Counted from the first letter of the stretch, positions 1 through 8,306 are shown. The stretch is DNA of 64,000 nt from Snodgrassella alvi_G (GCA_946478525.1 CAMLCH010000001.1:1-64000), one strand, 5' to 3'. Numbers and translations are program-made. The notes: generated from the sequence alone by a model not told the origin.

Positions 1-4
1 CTCT

Positions 5-37
5 TCGTCGGCAGCGTCAGATGTGTATAAGAGACAG
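5..37 (+). other. Nextera (Tn5) sequencing adapter, artefact
   Basis: These 33 bases match the Illumina Nextera read-1 transposase adapter. It ends in the 19-base Tn5 mosaic end (positions 19-37, beginning AGATGTGTATAAG). Genomic sequence starts at about base 38; bases 1-4 are probably read-through. This marks an untrimmed contig end and should be masked. Confidence 0.97.
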
Positions 38-427
38 GTGCTATAGTAGATGCTTTAAACATATAGCATACGCAAATGGAATTTTTGTTGTTTTATTAAA
101 TAGTTTAATTAGCTTAGCTTATTTTAAATATATCTAAATTTATATATTTTCATTAATAACCTAATCTTTTCAGTTTAATTTGTTTAAACTGAATATGAAT
201 ATGTGATTAACAATATTGCTTTGTTTGGTACTCACTGGCGTCAGATTACAGATTTATGCATTTAATTTTTAAATTACAAAGATATGATTATTTAAATGTA
301 TTCCTTCATATATTGATAGGTTGAATTATATATGAAAAGTTAAATTTAGCAAGCTTTTTTTAAGTAAAACTATAAATAGTGTTGTTTTTATTATTTTGAA
401 AGTTGCAGGAATAGTTTGAATTTTAAG
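38..427. other. AT-rich intergenic stretch, no gene seen
   Basis: This stretch lies between the adapter and the repressor gene. It is very AT-rich, has no convincing reading frame and no obvious RNA structure. It presumably carries the promoter of the downstream repressor, but no clear -35/-10 pair could be fixed. Confidence 0.5.
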
Positions 428-435
428 GTGTACAC
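428..435. promoter_or_regulatory. GTGTACAC palindrome at the repressor start
   Basis: A perfect 8-bp palindrome begins at the last base of the AAGG Shine-Dalgarno (425-428) and ends three bases before the ATG at 439. A protein bound here would block translation initiation or transcription, so it is a candidate autoregulatory site. No second copy was noticed nearby, so the assignment is weak. Confidence 0.25.
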
Positions 436-438
436 ATT

Positions 439-1191
439 ATGGATGACTTCAATATTGGCTTTGCAACAAGAATGCAGGAAGTAGTGGATATTCTTGGAAG
501 TGTTTCTGAATTGTCTCGCAGGGTACAGGTTGCCTATCCTACGGCTGCTAAATGGGTAAAAGAAGGTGCAGAACCCAGTACTACTAATCTGATTAAGATT
601 GCAGACGTTGCAAAAGTTAATTTATTGTGGTTAGCAACAGGTAAAGGGCCCAAATCTGATCAGGATGCTTTAAATACCACTATAGAATTACACGCCGCTC
701 ACTCAGAATGCAGATCTAATCTGCGTGAGCCTGTGCCTGTTTACGGCGGTAAACTAACTGCAGTTAATGTGAATGCCTATACTTTTATTCCGATGTATTC
801 AATCGAAGAGGATGAAGCAAGCAAACTGACCGGAGATGATAAACTAGCATGTACGATGGCTTTTAATCGCAGTTGGCTGGAAAATAATTTGAATGCGGAA
901 GCATTGAAACTGAGTACTTTGATTGTAAAAGATGACAGTATGGCTGGTGTGTTAAATGATGGTGATCATGTTTTGATCAATCACGGCAAAAAAACTGGTG
1001 GTGATGGTTTGTATGTTTTGCGCATGGGTAATAATCTCCTCATTAAACGGACACAGTTATTACCAAATAATAAGCTATTGATTACTTCAGCCAATGCGGC
1101 TTATGAATCATTCACTATTGATCTTAACGACAATAAAAATAATGAAATTGAAATTATTGGCAAAGTTGAATGGTTTGGTCGTAAGATTTGA
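439..1191 (+). CDS. XRE-type transcriptional regulator with LexA-like S24 peptidase domain
   Basis: This 250-residue protein has an N-terminal helix-turn-helix of phage CI type (about residues 8-70, with SELSRRVQVAYPTAAKWVKEG as recognition region). The C-terminal half is an S24/LexA-type self-cleavage and dimerisation domain. The putative catalytic Ser lies in DDSMAGVLNDGD (about 165-176) and the Lys in LLIKRT (about 200). Proteins of this build repress promoters and are inactivated by RecA-stimulated autocleavage. No phage genes surround it, so it may be a phage-derived repressor now serving another role. The ATG is preceded by AAGG, and a terminator follows. Targets are unknown. Confidence 0.85.
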   Translation: MDDFNIGFATRMQEVVDILGSVSELSRRVQVAYPTAAKWVKEGAEPSTTNLIKIADVAKVNLLWLATGKGPKSDQDALNTTIELHAAHSECRSNLREPVPVYGGKLTAVNVNAYTFIPMYSIEEDEASKLTGDDKLACTMAFNRSWLENNLNAEALKLSTLIVKDDSMAGVLNDGDHVLINHGKKTGGDGLYVLRMGNNLLIKRTQLLPNNKLLITSANAAYESFTIDLNDNKNNEIEIIGKVEWFGRKI

Positions 1192-1260
1192 TCGCTCATT
1201 GTTGAGTGCCATCGTTATATTAATCAGTTTGTTTTTATTTCAGTTCAAATTCTTTAAATA

Positions 1261-1298
1261 AAACATTCGGTTGCCAGCTGCATCTGAATGTTTTTTTT
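1261..1298 (+). terminator. Rho-independent terminator after the S24 repressor
   Basis: AAACATTC (1261-1268) pairs with GAATGTTT (1286-1293) and runs into a T tract (1291-1298), about 70 bases after the repressor stop codon. Confidence 0.7.
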
Positions 1299-1880
1299 GG
1301 TGGTATGCAATTATAGATAAGTAGTTAATATCGGTCTTAATAAGGTTTATTGATCTAATAATAAATATGAAAATTTCATCCGATCATGGCGAGTATATAT
1401 ACTAAATTCGCTTTGATATATATTTGCTTATGCCAATAATTTACGCTAATGAATTATTTGCATGATCTATTATCCAATAGGAATTTCAAAACTGTTATAA
1501 AGATAGGTCTTGTTTCCAATAAGTGATAACGCAGTTAAATTTTAACTACACAAATTTTAGTGAATGCCCTTCACAATATTTTTTGTTCAACAAAGTTATT
1601 GTTGCATGAATGATCTGTATATTCGGTTTGCAATAGTTCTGTAAATTTACTCTGCATAATTAATTGCTTATTAATGCTGACTGAACAAAATTGAATTTAA
1701 CATAGAACAGAAAAGTGACTAGAAAAATAAAAAATGATCTGACCGGATTGCTACTACGCTATTTTAGGTAAAAATTCAATTTAAATGATTAATTTACATA
1801 CTATTTGATTGCAATCTTGCATATGCTTTTATAGACTGAATTTGAATTATTCTTTTAAATCAGAGAATTAATTTATTATT
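1299..1880. other. AT-rich intergenic stretch with one 12-bp palindrome
   Basis: No gene is visible. The only clear structure is the perfect palindrome AGTATATATACT at 1392-1403, which could be an operator or chance in AT-rich DNA. The promoter of the downstream Cys-rich gene should be near the right end. Confidence 0.45.
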
Positions 1881-1892
1881 TGGAGATGAATG

Positions 1893-2222
1893 ATGAATGC
1901 AATGCAATTTAAAGAATGCATAGAGGCCTGTAATCGCTGTATCGCTTTATGTCGTTATTGTTCGGTTGCCTGTTTGCACGAGGATGATGTCAAAATAATG
2001 GCAAAGTGTATTCATTTGGATATGCAATGTGCTGAAATCTGCACTTTGGCTGTTAATTTTATGTCTTTAGATAGTCCGTTTGTAATGGATATTTGTAAGC
2101 TATGCGCTAAAATATGTCGTGCCTGTGCCAAAGAATGTGGAAAATATAATATGGATCATTGCCAACACTGTGCTAAAGCTTGCACAGAATGCGCAGATAA
2201 TTGTGATGCAATGGCTGCCTGA
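1893..2222 (+). CDS. Cys-rich four-helix-bundle copper-binding protein (DUF326/Csp-like)
   Basis: This 109-residue protein contains 19 cysteines, mostly as CxxxC or CxxC pairs on predicted helices (for example ECIEACNRCIALCRYC near the N-terminus and CQHCAKACTECADNC near the C-terminus). This is the pattern of DUF326 copper-storage proteins (Csp family), whose helical bundles hold Cu(I) in the core. There is no signal peptide, so a cytosolic Csp3-like role in copper buffering is inferred. The start at 1893 is preferred over ATG 1890 because TGGAGA (1881-1886) is then better spaced. No copper exporter or CueR-type regulator is adjacent. Confidence 0.85.
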   Translation: MNAMQFKECIEACNRCIALCRYCSVACLHEDDVKIMAKCIHLDMQCAEICTLAVNFMSLDSPFVMDICKLCAKICRACAKECGKYNMDHCQHCAKACTECADNCDAMAA

Positions 2223-2249
2223 AAAAATTAAATTCAGACAGCTTTTTTT
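2212..2249 (+). terminator. Terminator overlapping the copper-protein stop codon; DUS-like arm
   Basis: GCTGCCTGAA (2214-2223) pairs with TTCAGACAGC (2233-2242) with one C/A mismatch, followed by seven T (2243-2249). The stop codon TGA lies inside the 5' arm. The 12-mer at 2212-2223 differs by one base from the Simonsiella-type DNA uptake sequence as I recall it (AGGCTGCCTGAA). Confidence 0.75.
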
Positions 2250-2549
2250 ATCGTTGCAATACATAGGTTTAAATGATTAACATTGAGATGCGTTGGTAAA
2301 AATCCTTATTCAGGATTCTGCTGCCTTTAGATTATTAATAGAGATTGATTAGTTAAAGCTATCAGTAATAACACTGAGATACTCATTCGGGAAGTGTCTG
2401 TCATGATATTGAGCAGGCAGCTGCTCAGATGATGAGTTTATGATCAGTAGCAGTTGAACCGATAACTCAGTGCTGGTCTGCTTTCTAAGCTAATAGAATA
2501 TTTAAGTTAGTTTAATGTTGTATCTAGATGTTCTACCATGGTTGTTAAA

Positions 2550-2574
2550 ACAGGCTAGCAATTGGCTAGCCTGT
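2550..2574 (-). terminator. Terminator of the bamE-dapB operon
   Basis: ACAGGCTAGC (2550-2559) and GCTAGCCTGT (2565-2574) form a perfect 10-bp stem with a 5-base loop. On the minus strand it is followed by TTTT. It lies 20 bases after the dapB stop. The DNA from 2250 to 2549 holds no recognisable gene. Confidence 0.7.
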
Positions 2575-2594
2575 GGATTGTTTAAAATCTGCGG

Positions 2595-3410
2595 TTATTT
2601 CAGATTTAGCACATCCTGCATGTCGAATAATCCACTATTATGTTGTTTTAGCCACACAGCCGCGCGCACGGCACCATTGGCAAAAGTAGCCCGACTGGAA
2701 GCTTTATGACTGATTTCTACTCGTTCGCCATCTGTGGCAAATAAAGCTGTATGATCTCCAACAATATCGCCGGCGCGAATGGTAGAGAAACCAATAGTTT
2801 GGGGATCACGTGCACCGGTATGTCCTTCACGACCATAAACTGCACATTTTTTTAGATCACGTCCTAATGCCTCAGCAATCACTTCGCCCATCCGCAAAGC
2901 AGTACCAGAAGGAGCATCTACTTTATGGCGATGATGTGCTTCGATAATTTCAATATCGTAATTTTGATTCAGTACGCGTGCCGCTGTATTCAGTAGGGCA
3001 AAAGTCAGATTTACACCGACACTAAAATTAGGTGCAAAGACAATGGCCGTTTTCGTTGCTGCTGCCGCAATGCGCTGCTTACCAGCTTCATCAAAACCGG
3101 TAGTACCGATAACATCTTTAACACCCAATCGCTCACAAATAGCCAAATTATTCAGAGTGGCTTGCGGTCGACTGAAATCAATCAATACATCGGTATTGGC
3201 CAATACTGTTTCAGCATTATCACTGATACTGACATCCAAATCTATGCCGAGCGCCAATCCGGCATTCTGCCCGATTGCTGGTGAACCGGCGCGTTCAATT
3301 GCGCCAGTCAAAATGCAATCTGGACGCTGGCATATACTTTGTATTAATGCTCGTCCCATGCGACCATTGGCGCCAGCAACAGCTATTCTCAAACGTGAAG
3401 AGGTATTCAT
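2595..3410 (-). CDS. dapB: 4-hydroxy-tetrahydrodipicolinate reductase
   Basis: DapB reduces 4-hydroxy-tetrahydrodipicolinate with NAD(P)H to tetrahydrodipicolinate in the diaminopimelate/lysine pathway in the cytosol. The 271-residue protein has the nucleotide-binding loop GANGRMG at residues 13-19. The catalytic and substrate-binding motif HHRHK is at 159-163, followed by DAPSGTA, as in E. coli DapB. Its ATG shares one base with the bamE stop (TAATG), so the two are translationally coupled. dapD, the next-but-one pathway step, lies about 1.8 kb away. Confidence 0.97.
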   Translation of the reverse strand: MNTSSRLRIAVAGANGRMGRALIQSICQRPDCILTGAIERAGSPAIGQNAGLALGIDLDVSISDNAETVLANTDVLIDFSRPQATLNNLAICERLGVKDVIGTTGFDEAGKQRIAAAATKTAIVFAPNFSVGVNLTFALLNTAARVLNQNYDIEIIEAHHRHKVDAPSGTALRMGEVIAEALGRDLKKCAVYGREGHTGARDPQTIGFSTIRAGDIVGDHTALFATDGERVEISHKASSRATFANGAVRAAVWLKQHNSGLFDMQDVLNLK

Positions 3411-3799
3411 TATTGCTCCGTTGGGCTGGTTGTACTGGTAGAGATAGGTTGTGCCTGTTTAGTTAAGGCGTTACCTTCAGCATGTACAAGTTTACCCTCA
3501 TTATCAAAATAAAGGGTTAATTTCTTTTCTTCTTTAATTTGGTTATCACGAGTAACAATAAAAATATAATCCCAGCGGTTAGCATGGAAAGGATCACGTA
3601 GCAGCGGTGTGCCCAAACGCATTTGTATCTGTTCACGGGTCATACCGGGTTGAAGGGTGTTCAGAATACTCTGATCAAGCTCATTACCCTGTATGATTTG
3701 CAGTTTATACGAAGGAATCTGTGATAATTTGGCAGTTGAGCAGGCAGTTAGACCTAAACCTAAACCAACCACTGCAAGCAGGCAGTAAATTTTTTTCAT
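3410..3799 (-). CDS. bamE: Outer-membrane assembly lipoprotein BamE (SmpA/OmlA)
   Basis: BamE is a small lipoprotein of the BAM complex that inserts beta-barrel proteins into the outer membrane. The 129-residue product has a lipoprotein signal with lipobox LTAC and Cys20. The SmpA/OmlA fold follows, including the typical LQPGMTREQIQMRLGTP stretch and a DPFHANRWDYIF core. The C-terminus is a Ser/Thr/Pro-rich tail. It is the first gene of a two-gene operon with dapB and is divergent from fur, an arrangement familiar from Neisseria. Confidence 0.93.
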   Translation of the reverse strand: MKKIYCLLAVVGLGLGLTACSTAKLSQIPSYKLQIIQGNELDQSILNTLQPGMTREQIQMRLGTPLLRDPFHANRWDYIFIVTRDNQIKEEKKLTLYFDNEGKLVHAEGNALTKQAQPISTSTTSPTEQ

Positions 3800-3934
3800 A
3801 CGGATACCTTAAAATTCGGGGTGAAAATGGTGCAATGCCATTAGCAGTATATATAAGTAGACGGTGTGGTGGGCAATTGCCTTAAAATTGCGTATTATAA
3901 CGACTATTATCATCAAGTGGTAAAAATAGGCATC

Positions 3935-4348
3935 ATGAATAATAATATAGCGCAATTAAAAGACAATGGTTTGAAAGTAACCGGTCCCAGATTAAAAATT
4001 CTGGAATTATTTGAGGCTCGTCCTGAGCAGCATATGAGTGCAGAGGATGTTTATCGTCTTTTGCTGGATGAAGGTGTAGAAATTGGCGTAGCCACGATTT
4101 ATCGGGTTTTGACTCAGTTTGAACAGGCCAATATTCTATTACGTCATCATTTTGAAAGCGGTAAGGCTGTTTATGAACTAAACCGGGGCGATCATCACGA
4201 TCATTTAGTTTGTATCAAATGTGGAAAAGTTACTGAATTCTGCAGTGATGAAATTGAAAAGCTGCAAAAGAAAATCGCTGATGACAATGGCTACCGTATT
4301 GTTGATCACGCTTTATATATGTATGGAATTTGTGGTGAATGCCAATAA
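3935..4348 (+). CDS. fur: Ferric uptake regulator Fur
   Basis: Fur is the Fe(II)-dependent repressor of iron-uptake genes. The product (137 residues from this start) has the winged helix (GLKVTGPRLKILELFE, about residues 11-26) and the metal-binding hinge with HHDHLVCIKCGKV. A second CxxC (CGEC) sits at the extreme C-terminus. The frame is open upstream to 3866, but the neisserial N-terminus corresponds to the Met at 3935 (MNNNIAQLKDNGLKV). An ATTATCAT half-site at 3906-3913 resembles half a Fur box and could give autoregulation, but the partner half is poor. Confidence 0.96.
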   Translation: MNNNIAQLKDNGLKVTGPRLKILELFEARPEQHMSAEDVYRLLLDEGVEIGVATIYRVLTQFEQANILLRHHFESGKAVYELNRGDHHDHLVCIKCGKVTEFCSDEIEKLQKKIADDNGYRIVDHALYMYGICGECQ

Positions 4349-4405
4349 CAGAGCAATAACAAGCTCAATCTGACAGCTTAAAGCAAGTATATGCAGGAAA
4401 ACGAG

Positions 4406-5161
4406 ATGGATTGGTTCGTGAAGGTTCTTGATCCAGATAATGTGGAATTTCCTGATGTCACCGAGGCGCACACTAATCATGATGGACTAGTAGCAGTCGG
4501 AGGTGATTTGGAACCACAACGTTTGCTGGCTGCTTATCGTCGAGGTATTTTTCCATGGTATGGTGACAATCTGCCTATAATGTGGTGGTCGTTTCCTCAG
4601 CGTATGGTATTGTTACCCAAAGCATTAAAAATAAGCCGCTCACTGAAGAAAACTTTACGCAATAAAGTTTACGAAGTAACAGTGAATTATGCCTTTGATC
4701 AAGTGATCAGTGCTTGTGCCAAGATAGAAAGACCCGGACAAAATGGCAGATGGTTAGTGCCGGAAATGCAAGCTGCTTATCGCAAATTGCATCAGCAGGG
4801 AAATGCCTGTTCATTTGAATGTTGGTATTACGATGAATCTGGTCACAAATTTTTAGCAGGTGGTTTGTATGGGGTAGTGCTGGGGCAAATATTTTACGGC
4901 GAATCGATGTTTGCTCATGCCACAGATGCATCCAAAATTGCTTTTGTAAATGCAGTACACTTTTTACAGCAACAAGGGGTACCGCTGATTGACTGTCAGG
5001 TCTATTCAGAGCATCTGGCTAGTCTGGGTGCCGGTGAAATACCGCATGCAGAATTTATGCACTATTTGCAACAATATAATTCTCAACTTTTACCTGAACC
5101 GTTACAACCAAAGATACTGGCAAGTAATGCCACTGTATCTAACACTTGCAATGTAAGCTGA
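4406..5161 (+). CDS. aat: Leucyl/phenylalanyl-tRNA-protein transferase
   Basis: Aat transfers Leu or Phe from aminoacyl-tRNA to N-terminal Lys/Arg of proteins, creating N-degrons for ClpAP. Family signatures are GLVAVGGDL, AYRRGIFPWY, WWSFPQRMVL, GRWLVPEM and GESMFAHATDASK. The frame is open from ATG 4391, but ATG 4406 has an AGGA seven bases upstream while 4391 has no Shine-Dalgarno, so I prefer 4406 (251 residues). It lies between fur and dapD, 28 bases before the latter, so cotranscription with dapD is likely. Confidence 0.95.
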   Translation: MDWFVKVLDPDNVEFPDVTEAHTNHDGLVAVGGDLEPQRLLAAYRRGIFPWYGDNLPIMWWSFPQRMVLLPKALKISRSLKKTLRNKVYEVTVNYAFDQVISACAKIERPGQNGRWLVPEMQAAYRKLHQQGNACSFECWYYDESGHKFLAGGLYGVVLGQIFYGESMFAHATDASKIAFVNAVHFLQQQGVPLIDCQVYSEHLASLGAGEIPHAEFMHYLQQYNSQLLPEPLQPKILASNATVSNTCNVS

Positions 5162-5189
5162 TCTGAAAATTAATTACTAGGATAACAAA

Positions 5190-6008
5190 ATGTCTTTACA
5201 ACAAATAATTGAAACTTCTTTTGAAAATCGTGCCAATATAACTCCTGCTTCAGCAACTGCCGAAGTAAAAGAAGCTGTTCTGGAAACTTTACACCAGTTG
5301 GACAATGGTACATTGCGTGTGGCGGAAAAAAACGGCAATCAATGGCAGGTTAATGAATGGGCTAAAAAAGCAGTTTTGTTGTCATTTAGACTGAATGACA
5401 ATGTGGTCACTGATGATGGCGTTAACCGCTATTTCGATAAGGTCGCAACTAAATTTGCTAACTGGCAAACAAATGATTTTCAGCAGGCTGGTTTTCGCGT
5501 TGTCCCTGGTGCAGTAGTTCGTGCCGGTAGTCATATTGGTAAAAATGTAGTGTTAATGCCTTCCTTTGTGAATATAGGTGCTTTTGTTGATGAGGGTACC
5601 ATGGTAGATACATGGGCTACCGTAGGATCATGTGCTCAAATAGGTAAGCATGTTCATCTTAGTGGTGGTGTGGGTATTGGTGGCGTATTAGAACCATTAC
5701 AGGCTGCGCCGACTATTATTGAAGATAACTGTTTTATTGGCGCTCGATCTGAGATTGTGGAAGGTGTAATCGTAGAAGAAGGTAGTGTGATTTCTATGGG
5801 TGTCTATATTGGTCAGTCCACTAAAATTTACGATCGTGAAACCGGAGAGATCAGCTATGGTCGAATTCCTGCCGGTTCAGTTGTGGTATCCGGTAATCTG
5901 CCCAGTCAGGATGGCAAATATAGTTTGTATTGTGCGGTAATTGTGAAAAAAGTAGATGCTAAAACTCGGGCAAAAACCAGTGTCAATGATTTATTGCGCG
6001 GTATCTGA
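5190..6008 (+). CDS. dapD: Tetrahydrodipicolinate N-succinyltransferase
   Basis: DapD uses succinyl-CoA to acylate tetrahydrodipicolinate in the succinylase branch of lysine/diaminopimelate synthesis. The 272-residue length is typical. An N-terminal helical domain precedes a left-handed beta-helix of hexapeptide repeats (about 105-220: GSHIGKNVVLMPSFVNIGAFV, GTMVDTWATVGSCAQIG), then the C-terminal GRIPAGSVVVSGNLPS segment. AGGA sits nine bases before the ATG. A terminator follows directly. Confidence 0.97.
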   Translation: MSLQQIIETSFENRANITPASATAEVKEAVLETLHQLDNGTLRVAEKNGNQWQVNEWAKKAVLLSFRLNDNVVTDDGVNRYFDKVATKFANWQTNDFQQAGFRVVPGAVVRAGSHIGKNVVLMPSFVNIGAFVDEGTMVDTWATVGSCAQIGKHVHLSGGVGIGGVLEPLQAAPTIIEDNCFIGARSEIVEGVIVEEGSVISMGVYIGQSTKIYDRETGEISYGRIPAGSVVVSGNLPSQDGKYSLYCAVIVKKVDAKTRAKTSVNDLLRGI

Positions 6009-6027
6009 TTGTTCCTAAGAATATGAT

Positions 6028-6070
6028 TGCCAAGTCATTTAATTTTCATTAAAGGGCTTGGCATTTTATT
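6028..6070 (+). terminator. Terminator after dapD
   Basis: TGCCAAG (6028-6034) pairs with CTTGGCA (6057-6063), with an inner TTTAAT/ATTAAA pairing, followed by TTTTATTT. Confidence 0.7.
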
Positions 6071-6155
6071 TGAAATCTCAAGAATATATTCATTTTGGAT
6101 AACATTACTTGATTTTGACATGAGCTCAAATTTAGTGGCTATTGCTGATTGAACC

Positions 6156-6437
6156 CTATTTACGTTTCAATTTACGACTGATTAACGAGGCGGACATCAG
6201 AACTGCTCCAAGTAGTATTTTATTACGCCAGCGTTTGGGTTTGGTCGCCATTTTCAGAGCAAAACCATCTAGTGGTATTTTTTCTGCCCACGCTAAAGAT
6301 TTTTTCCACAGTGTAGAATTTGGCTGTATTTTAAGATTGCTTAACTGCTCGGCCAGTAACTTTAAACGGGCGCCCTGTGCCTGAAGATTAAGAAGTTCAC
6401 GCTGTTGAGATAAACTCAGCTTTTCTTTTTTACTCAT
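6156..6437 (-). CDS. Small YqjK-like membrane-associated protein
   Basis: This 93-residue basic protein starts MSKKEKLSLSQQRELL, has a helical, probably coiled-coil N-terminal half and one weak hydrophobic stretch (ILLGAVLMSASLIS) near the basic C-terminus. Its place as third gene after DUF883 and YqjE-like genes matches the enterobacterial yqjD-yqjE-yqjK order; sequence similarity alone is weak. The ATG at 6437 is preferred over an upstream extension; it overlaps the end of the preceding gene by eight bases. Function is unknown. Confidence 0.7.
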   Translation of the reverse strand: MSKKEKLSLSQQRELLNLQAQGARLKLLAEQLSNLKIQPNSTLWKKSLAWAEKIPLDGFALKMATKPKRWRNKILLGAVLMSASLISRKLKRK

Positions 6438-6837
6438 AATCATTTTCCTTAGTTTCATTGTTGTGCTTCAGAAGACTGATATCTTCAGAAATTGCGTTTA
6501 ACGTTGATGTCATAAACTGGCTTTGTTTGCACCATAATTTCACAATCAGCACTAAGAGGATGATGATCAATAACAAAAATAATCCGGCTATCCCAAAAAA
6601 AGTCCAGATTTTCGCCTGAGGTGTTAAAACCACATTAAGAGCAAACAATAAGGTAAGGAAACCTAAAAAAAACAATACTGCAGTAAATAACAGTGCTGTA
6701 ATCAATAGCAAGATACTTTTTATTTGCTCAATTGCGTCAAGTCGCAGCATGCGCGCTCGAATCCACAGTAACTCACTACCGTGAGACAGCCAGACTTTTA
6801 AAACATGTAGATCACGACGAAAGTTACCCATACTCAT
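6430..6837 (-). CDS. YqjE-like holin-superfamily membrane protein
   Basis: This protein of about 135 residues has two strongly hydrophobic segments (IKSILLLITALLFTAVLFFLGFL and IWTFFGIAGLFLLLIIILLVLIV) separated by a short loop and flanked by amphipathic helices. This is the build of the YqjE / phage-holin superfamily III proteins. It is the middle gene of a yqjDE(K)-like operon of envelope stress or stationary-phase proteins. A GTG start at 6849 is possible, but ATG 6837 has a GTGGA upstream at better spacing. Confidence 0.78.
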   Translation of the reverse strand: MSMGNFRRDLHVLKVWLSHGSELLWIRARMLRLDAIEQIKSILLLITALLFTAVLFFLGFLTLLFALNVVLTPQAKIWTFFGIAGLFLLLIIILLVLIVKLWCKQSQFMTSTLNAISEDISLLKHNNETKENDYE

Positions 6838-6864
6838 GTTTTTGTCCACTAATATTCATAAATT

Positions 6865-6894
6865 TTTCAGGCAAACGCTATGGATTGCCTGAAA
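6865..6894. repeat. Intra-operon perfect hairpin with TGCCTGAA arms
   Basis: TTTCAGGCAA (6865-6874) and TTGCCTGAAA (6885-6894) form a perfect 10-bp stem with a 10-base loop, between the DUF883 gene and the yqjE-like gene. No T tract follows on either strand, so it is more likely an mRNA stability or attenuation element, or a pair of DNA-uptake-like words. Confidence 0.6.
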
Positions 6895-6909
6895 TGCCTG
6901 ATAAAGCTA

Positions 6910-7224
6910 TCAGTTACGACCACGACTCAGTAATACACCAGCTACAAATCCAACAGCAGCGGCAATACCAATAGCGTAGTACGGTTGTTCACGAACCATC
7001 TCATCAGTGCATTCAGCTGTAGCGCGAGCTTTTTCTACCAGTGTATCCTCAAGTTCGCTCATCTTAGATTTGGTTTTATTGAGCTTGTCATGAACCTGTG
7101 CTTTTAACTCTTTGCCTTTATCACTACCATCATCGCTGGCATTTTCATACAGATTTTCAACTTCATCCAAAACTGAACGAACTTCTTTCATCAGATCTTT
7201 TTTCTGAGATTCAAAATCAGCCAT
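6910..7224 (-). CDS. DUF883 (YqjD/ElaB-like) tail-anchored protein
   Basis: This 104-residue protein has a long charged helical region (about 1-75, rich in Lys, Glu and Asp, probably coiled coil). A single C-terminal transmembrane segment with Gly motifs (YYAIGIAAAVGFVAGVLLSRG) follows. YqjD/ElaB proteins are inner-membrane anchored and bind ribosomes in stationary phase in E. coli; that role here is by family only. ATG 7224 is chosen because AAGGAGAAG lies immediately upstream. It is the first gene of a three-gene operon. Confidence 0.88.
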   Translation of the reverse strand: MADFESQKKDLMKEVRSVLDEVENLYENASDDGSDKGKELKAQVHDKLNKTKSKMSELEDTLVEKARATAECTDEMVREQPYYAIGIAAAVGFVAGVLLSRGRN

Positions 7225-7439
7225 AATCTTCTCCTTCAATCGCATTTGAAATGAATGGCATCAGGATGTAATTTAACGTGACTTTGACTGAAGAGATAAT
7301 GTCTATACAGCACTAATATCAGTTAAAATAACAACCTGTTGTACCAATGTTCACTACTTAATGACTACCATAGCACAAGGATGTGCATTTGCACAGACAC
7401 CTCTAGAACGGTAATAGAATACTTACAGAATGGTGATTT

Positions 7440-8306
7440 ATGAATAAACTAGCGTTAACAAAAATATATTCCGGCAAAGTACGCGACCTATACGCGATTG
7501 ACGAGCAAAAAATGCTGATGGTAGCCACGGATCGCTTATCCGCTTTTGATGTAATTTTACCTGAACCGATAACAGGTAAAGGTGAAATATTGACACAAAT
7601 TTCTAATTTTTGGTTTAAAAAACTAGAACATATCATGCCAAATCATTTTACAGGTGAATCTGTTTATGATGTGTTACCAAAAGAGCAAGCTGAGCGATTA
7701 GTTCATCGTGCTGTCGTCGTGAAAAAACTAAAACCACTAAAAATCGAAGCAATTGTGCGTGGATATCTTTCCGGTAGTGGCTGGCGAGACTACCAACAGA
7801 CTGGTGCCGTATGTGGTATCGTCTTACCGGCTGGATTGCAGGAAGCTGAAAAACTGCCTGAGGCCATTTTTACTCCGTCCAGTAAGGCAGCAGTAGGTGA
7901 TCACGACGAAAATATCAGTTTAAAACAATGTGCTAGTTTGCTAGGGGAGGAGCTAACTGAACAAGTTCGTCTAAAGGCGCTAGCGCTTTATAATGAAGCG
8001 GCAGCCTATGCATTGAGCAAAGGAATTATCATTGCCGATACCAAATTTGAATTTGGTTTGGATGAGCATGGAACTTTAACATTGATGGATGAAGTACTTA
8101 CTCCCGATTCTAGTCGCTTCTGGTCGATAGATAACTATCAGATTGGCATTAATCCACCTTCTTTTGATAAACAGTTTGTTCGTGACTGGCTGGTTGTGTC
8201 TGGCTGGAATAAACAGCCACCTGCTCCACATGTCCCACCAGAAATAATTGCCAAAACCCTTGCTAAATATCAGCATGCGCTGCATTTACTGACAGATGCC
8301 AGCTAA
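7440..8306 (+). CDS. purC: Phosphoribosylaminoimidazole-succinocarboxamide synthase
   Basis: PurC (SAICAR synthase) joins CAIR and aspartate with ATP in purine synthesis. The 288-residue protein has the family motifs YSGKVRDLY and VATDRLSAFDVILPEPI (nucleotide binding) and PLKIEAIVRGYLSGSGW. It also has IIADTKFEFG and LMDEVLTPDSSRFW. The length suits the long PurC form found in Neisseriaceae and many other proteobacteria. It is monocistronic as far as can be seen. Confidence 0.97.
   Translation: MNKLALTKIYSGKVRDLYAIDEQKMLMVATDRLSAFDVILPEPITGKGEILTQISNFWFKKLEHIMPNHFTGESVYDVLPKEQAERLVHRAVVVKKLKPLKIEAIVRGYLSGSGWRDYQQTGAVCGIVLPAGLQEAEKLPEAIFTPSSKAAVGDHDENISLKQCASLLGEELTEQVRLKALALYNEAAAYALSKGIIIADTKFEFGLDEHGTLTLMDEVLTPDSSRFWSIDNYQIGINPPSFDKQFVRDWLVVSGWNKQPPAPHVPPEIIAKTLAKYQHALHLLTDAS

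Noticed and set aside
439..1191. Prophage inferred from the CI-like repressor
   Set aside because: No integrase, structural or lysis genes and no attachment repeats are in the neighbourhood.
2515..2709. A 64-codon plus-strand frame over the dapB terminator
   Set aside because: It runs through the terminator hairpin and antisense to dapB; no homology.
3895..3913. Complete Fur box before fur
   Set aside because: Only one half-site (ATTATCAT) fits; the partner half has too many mismatches to call an operator.
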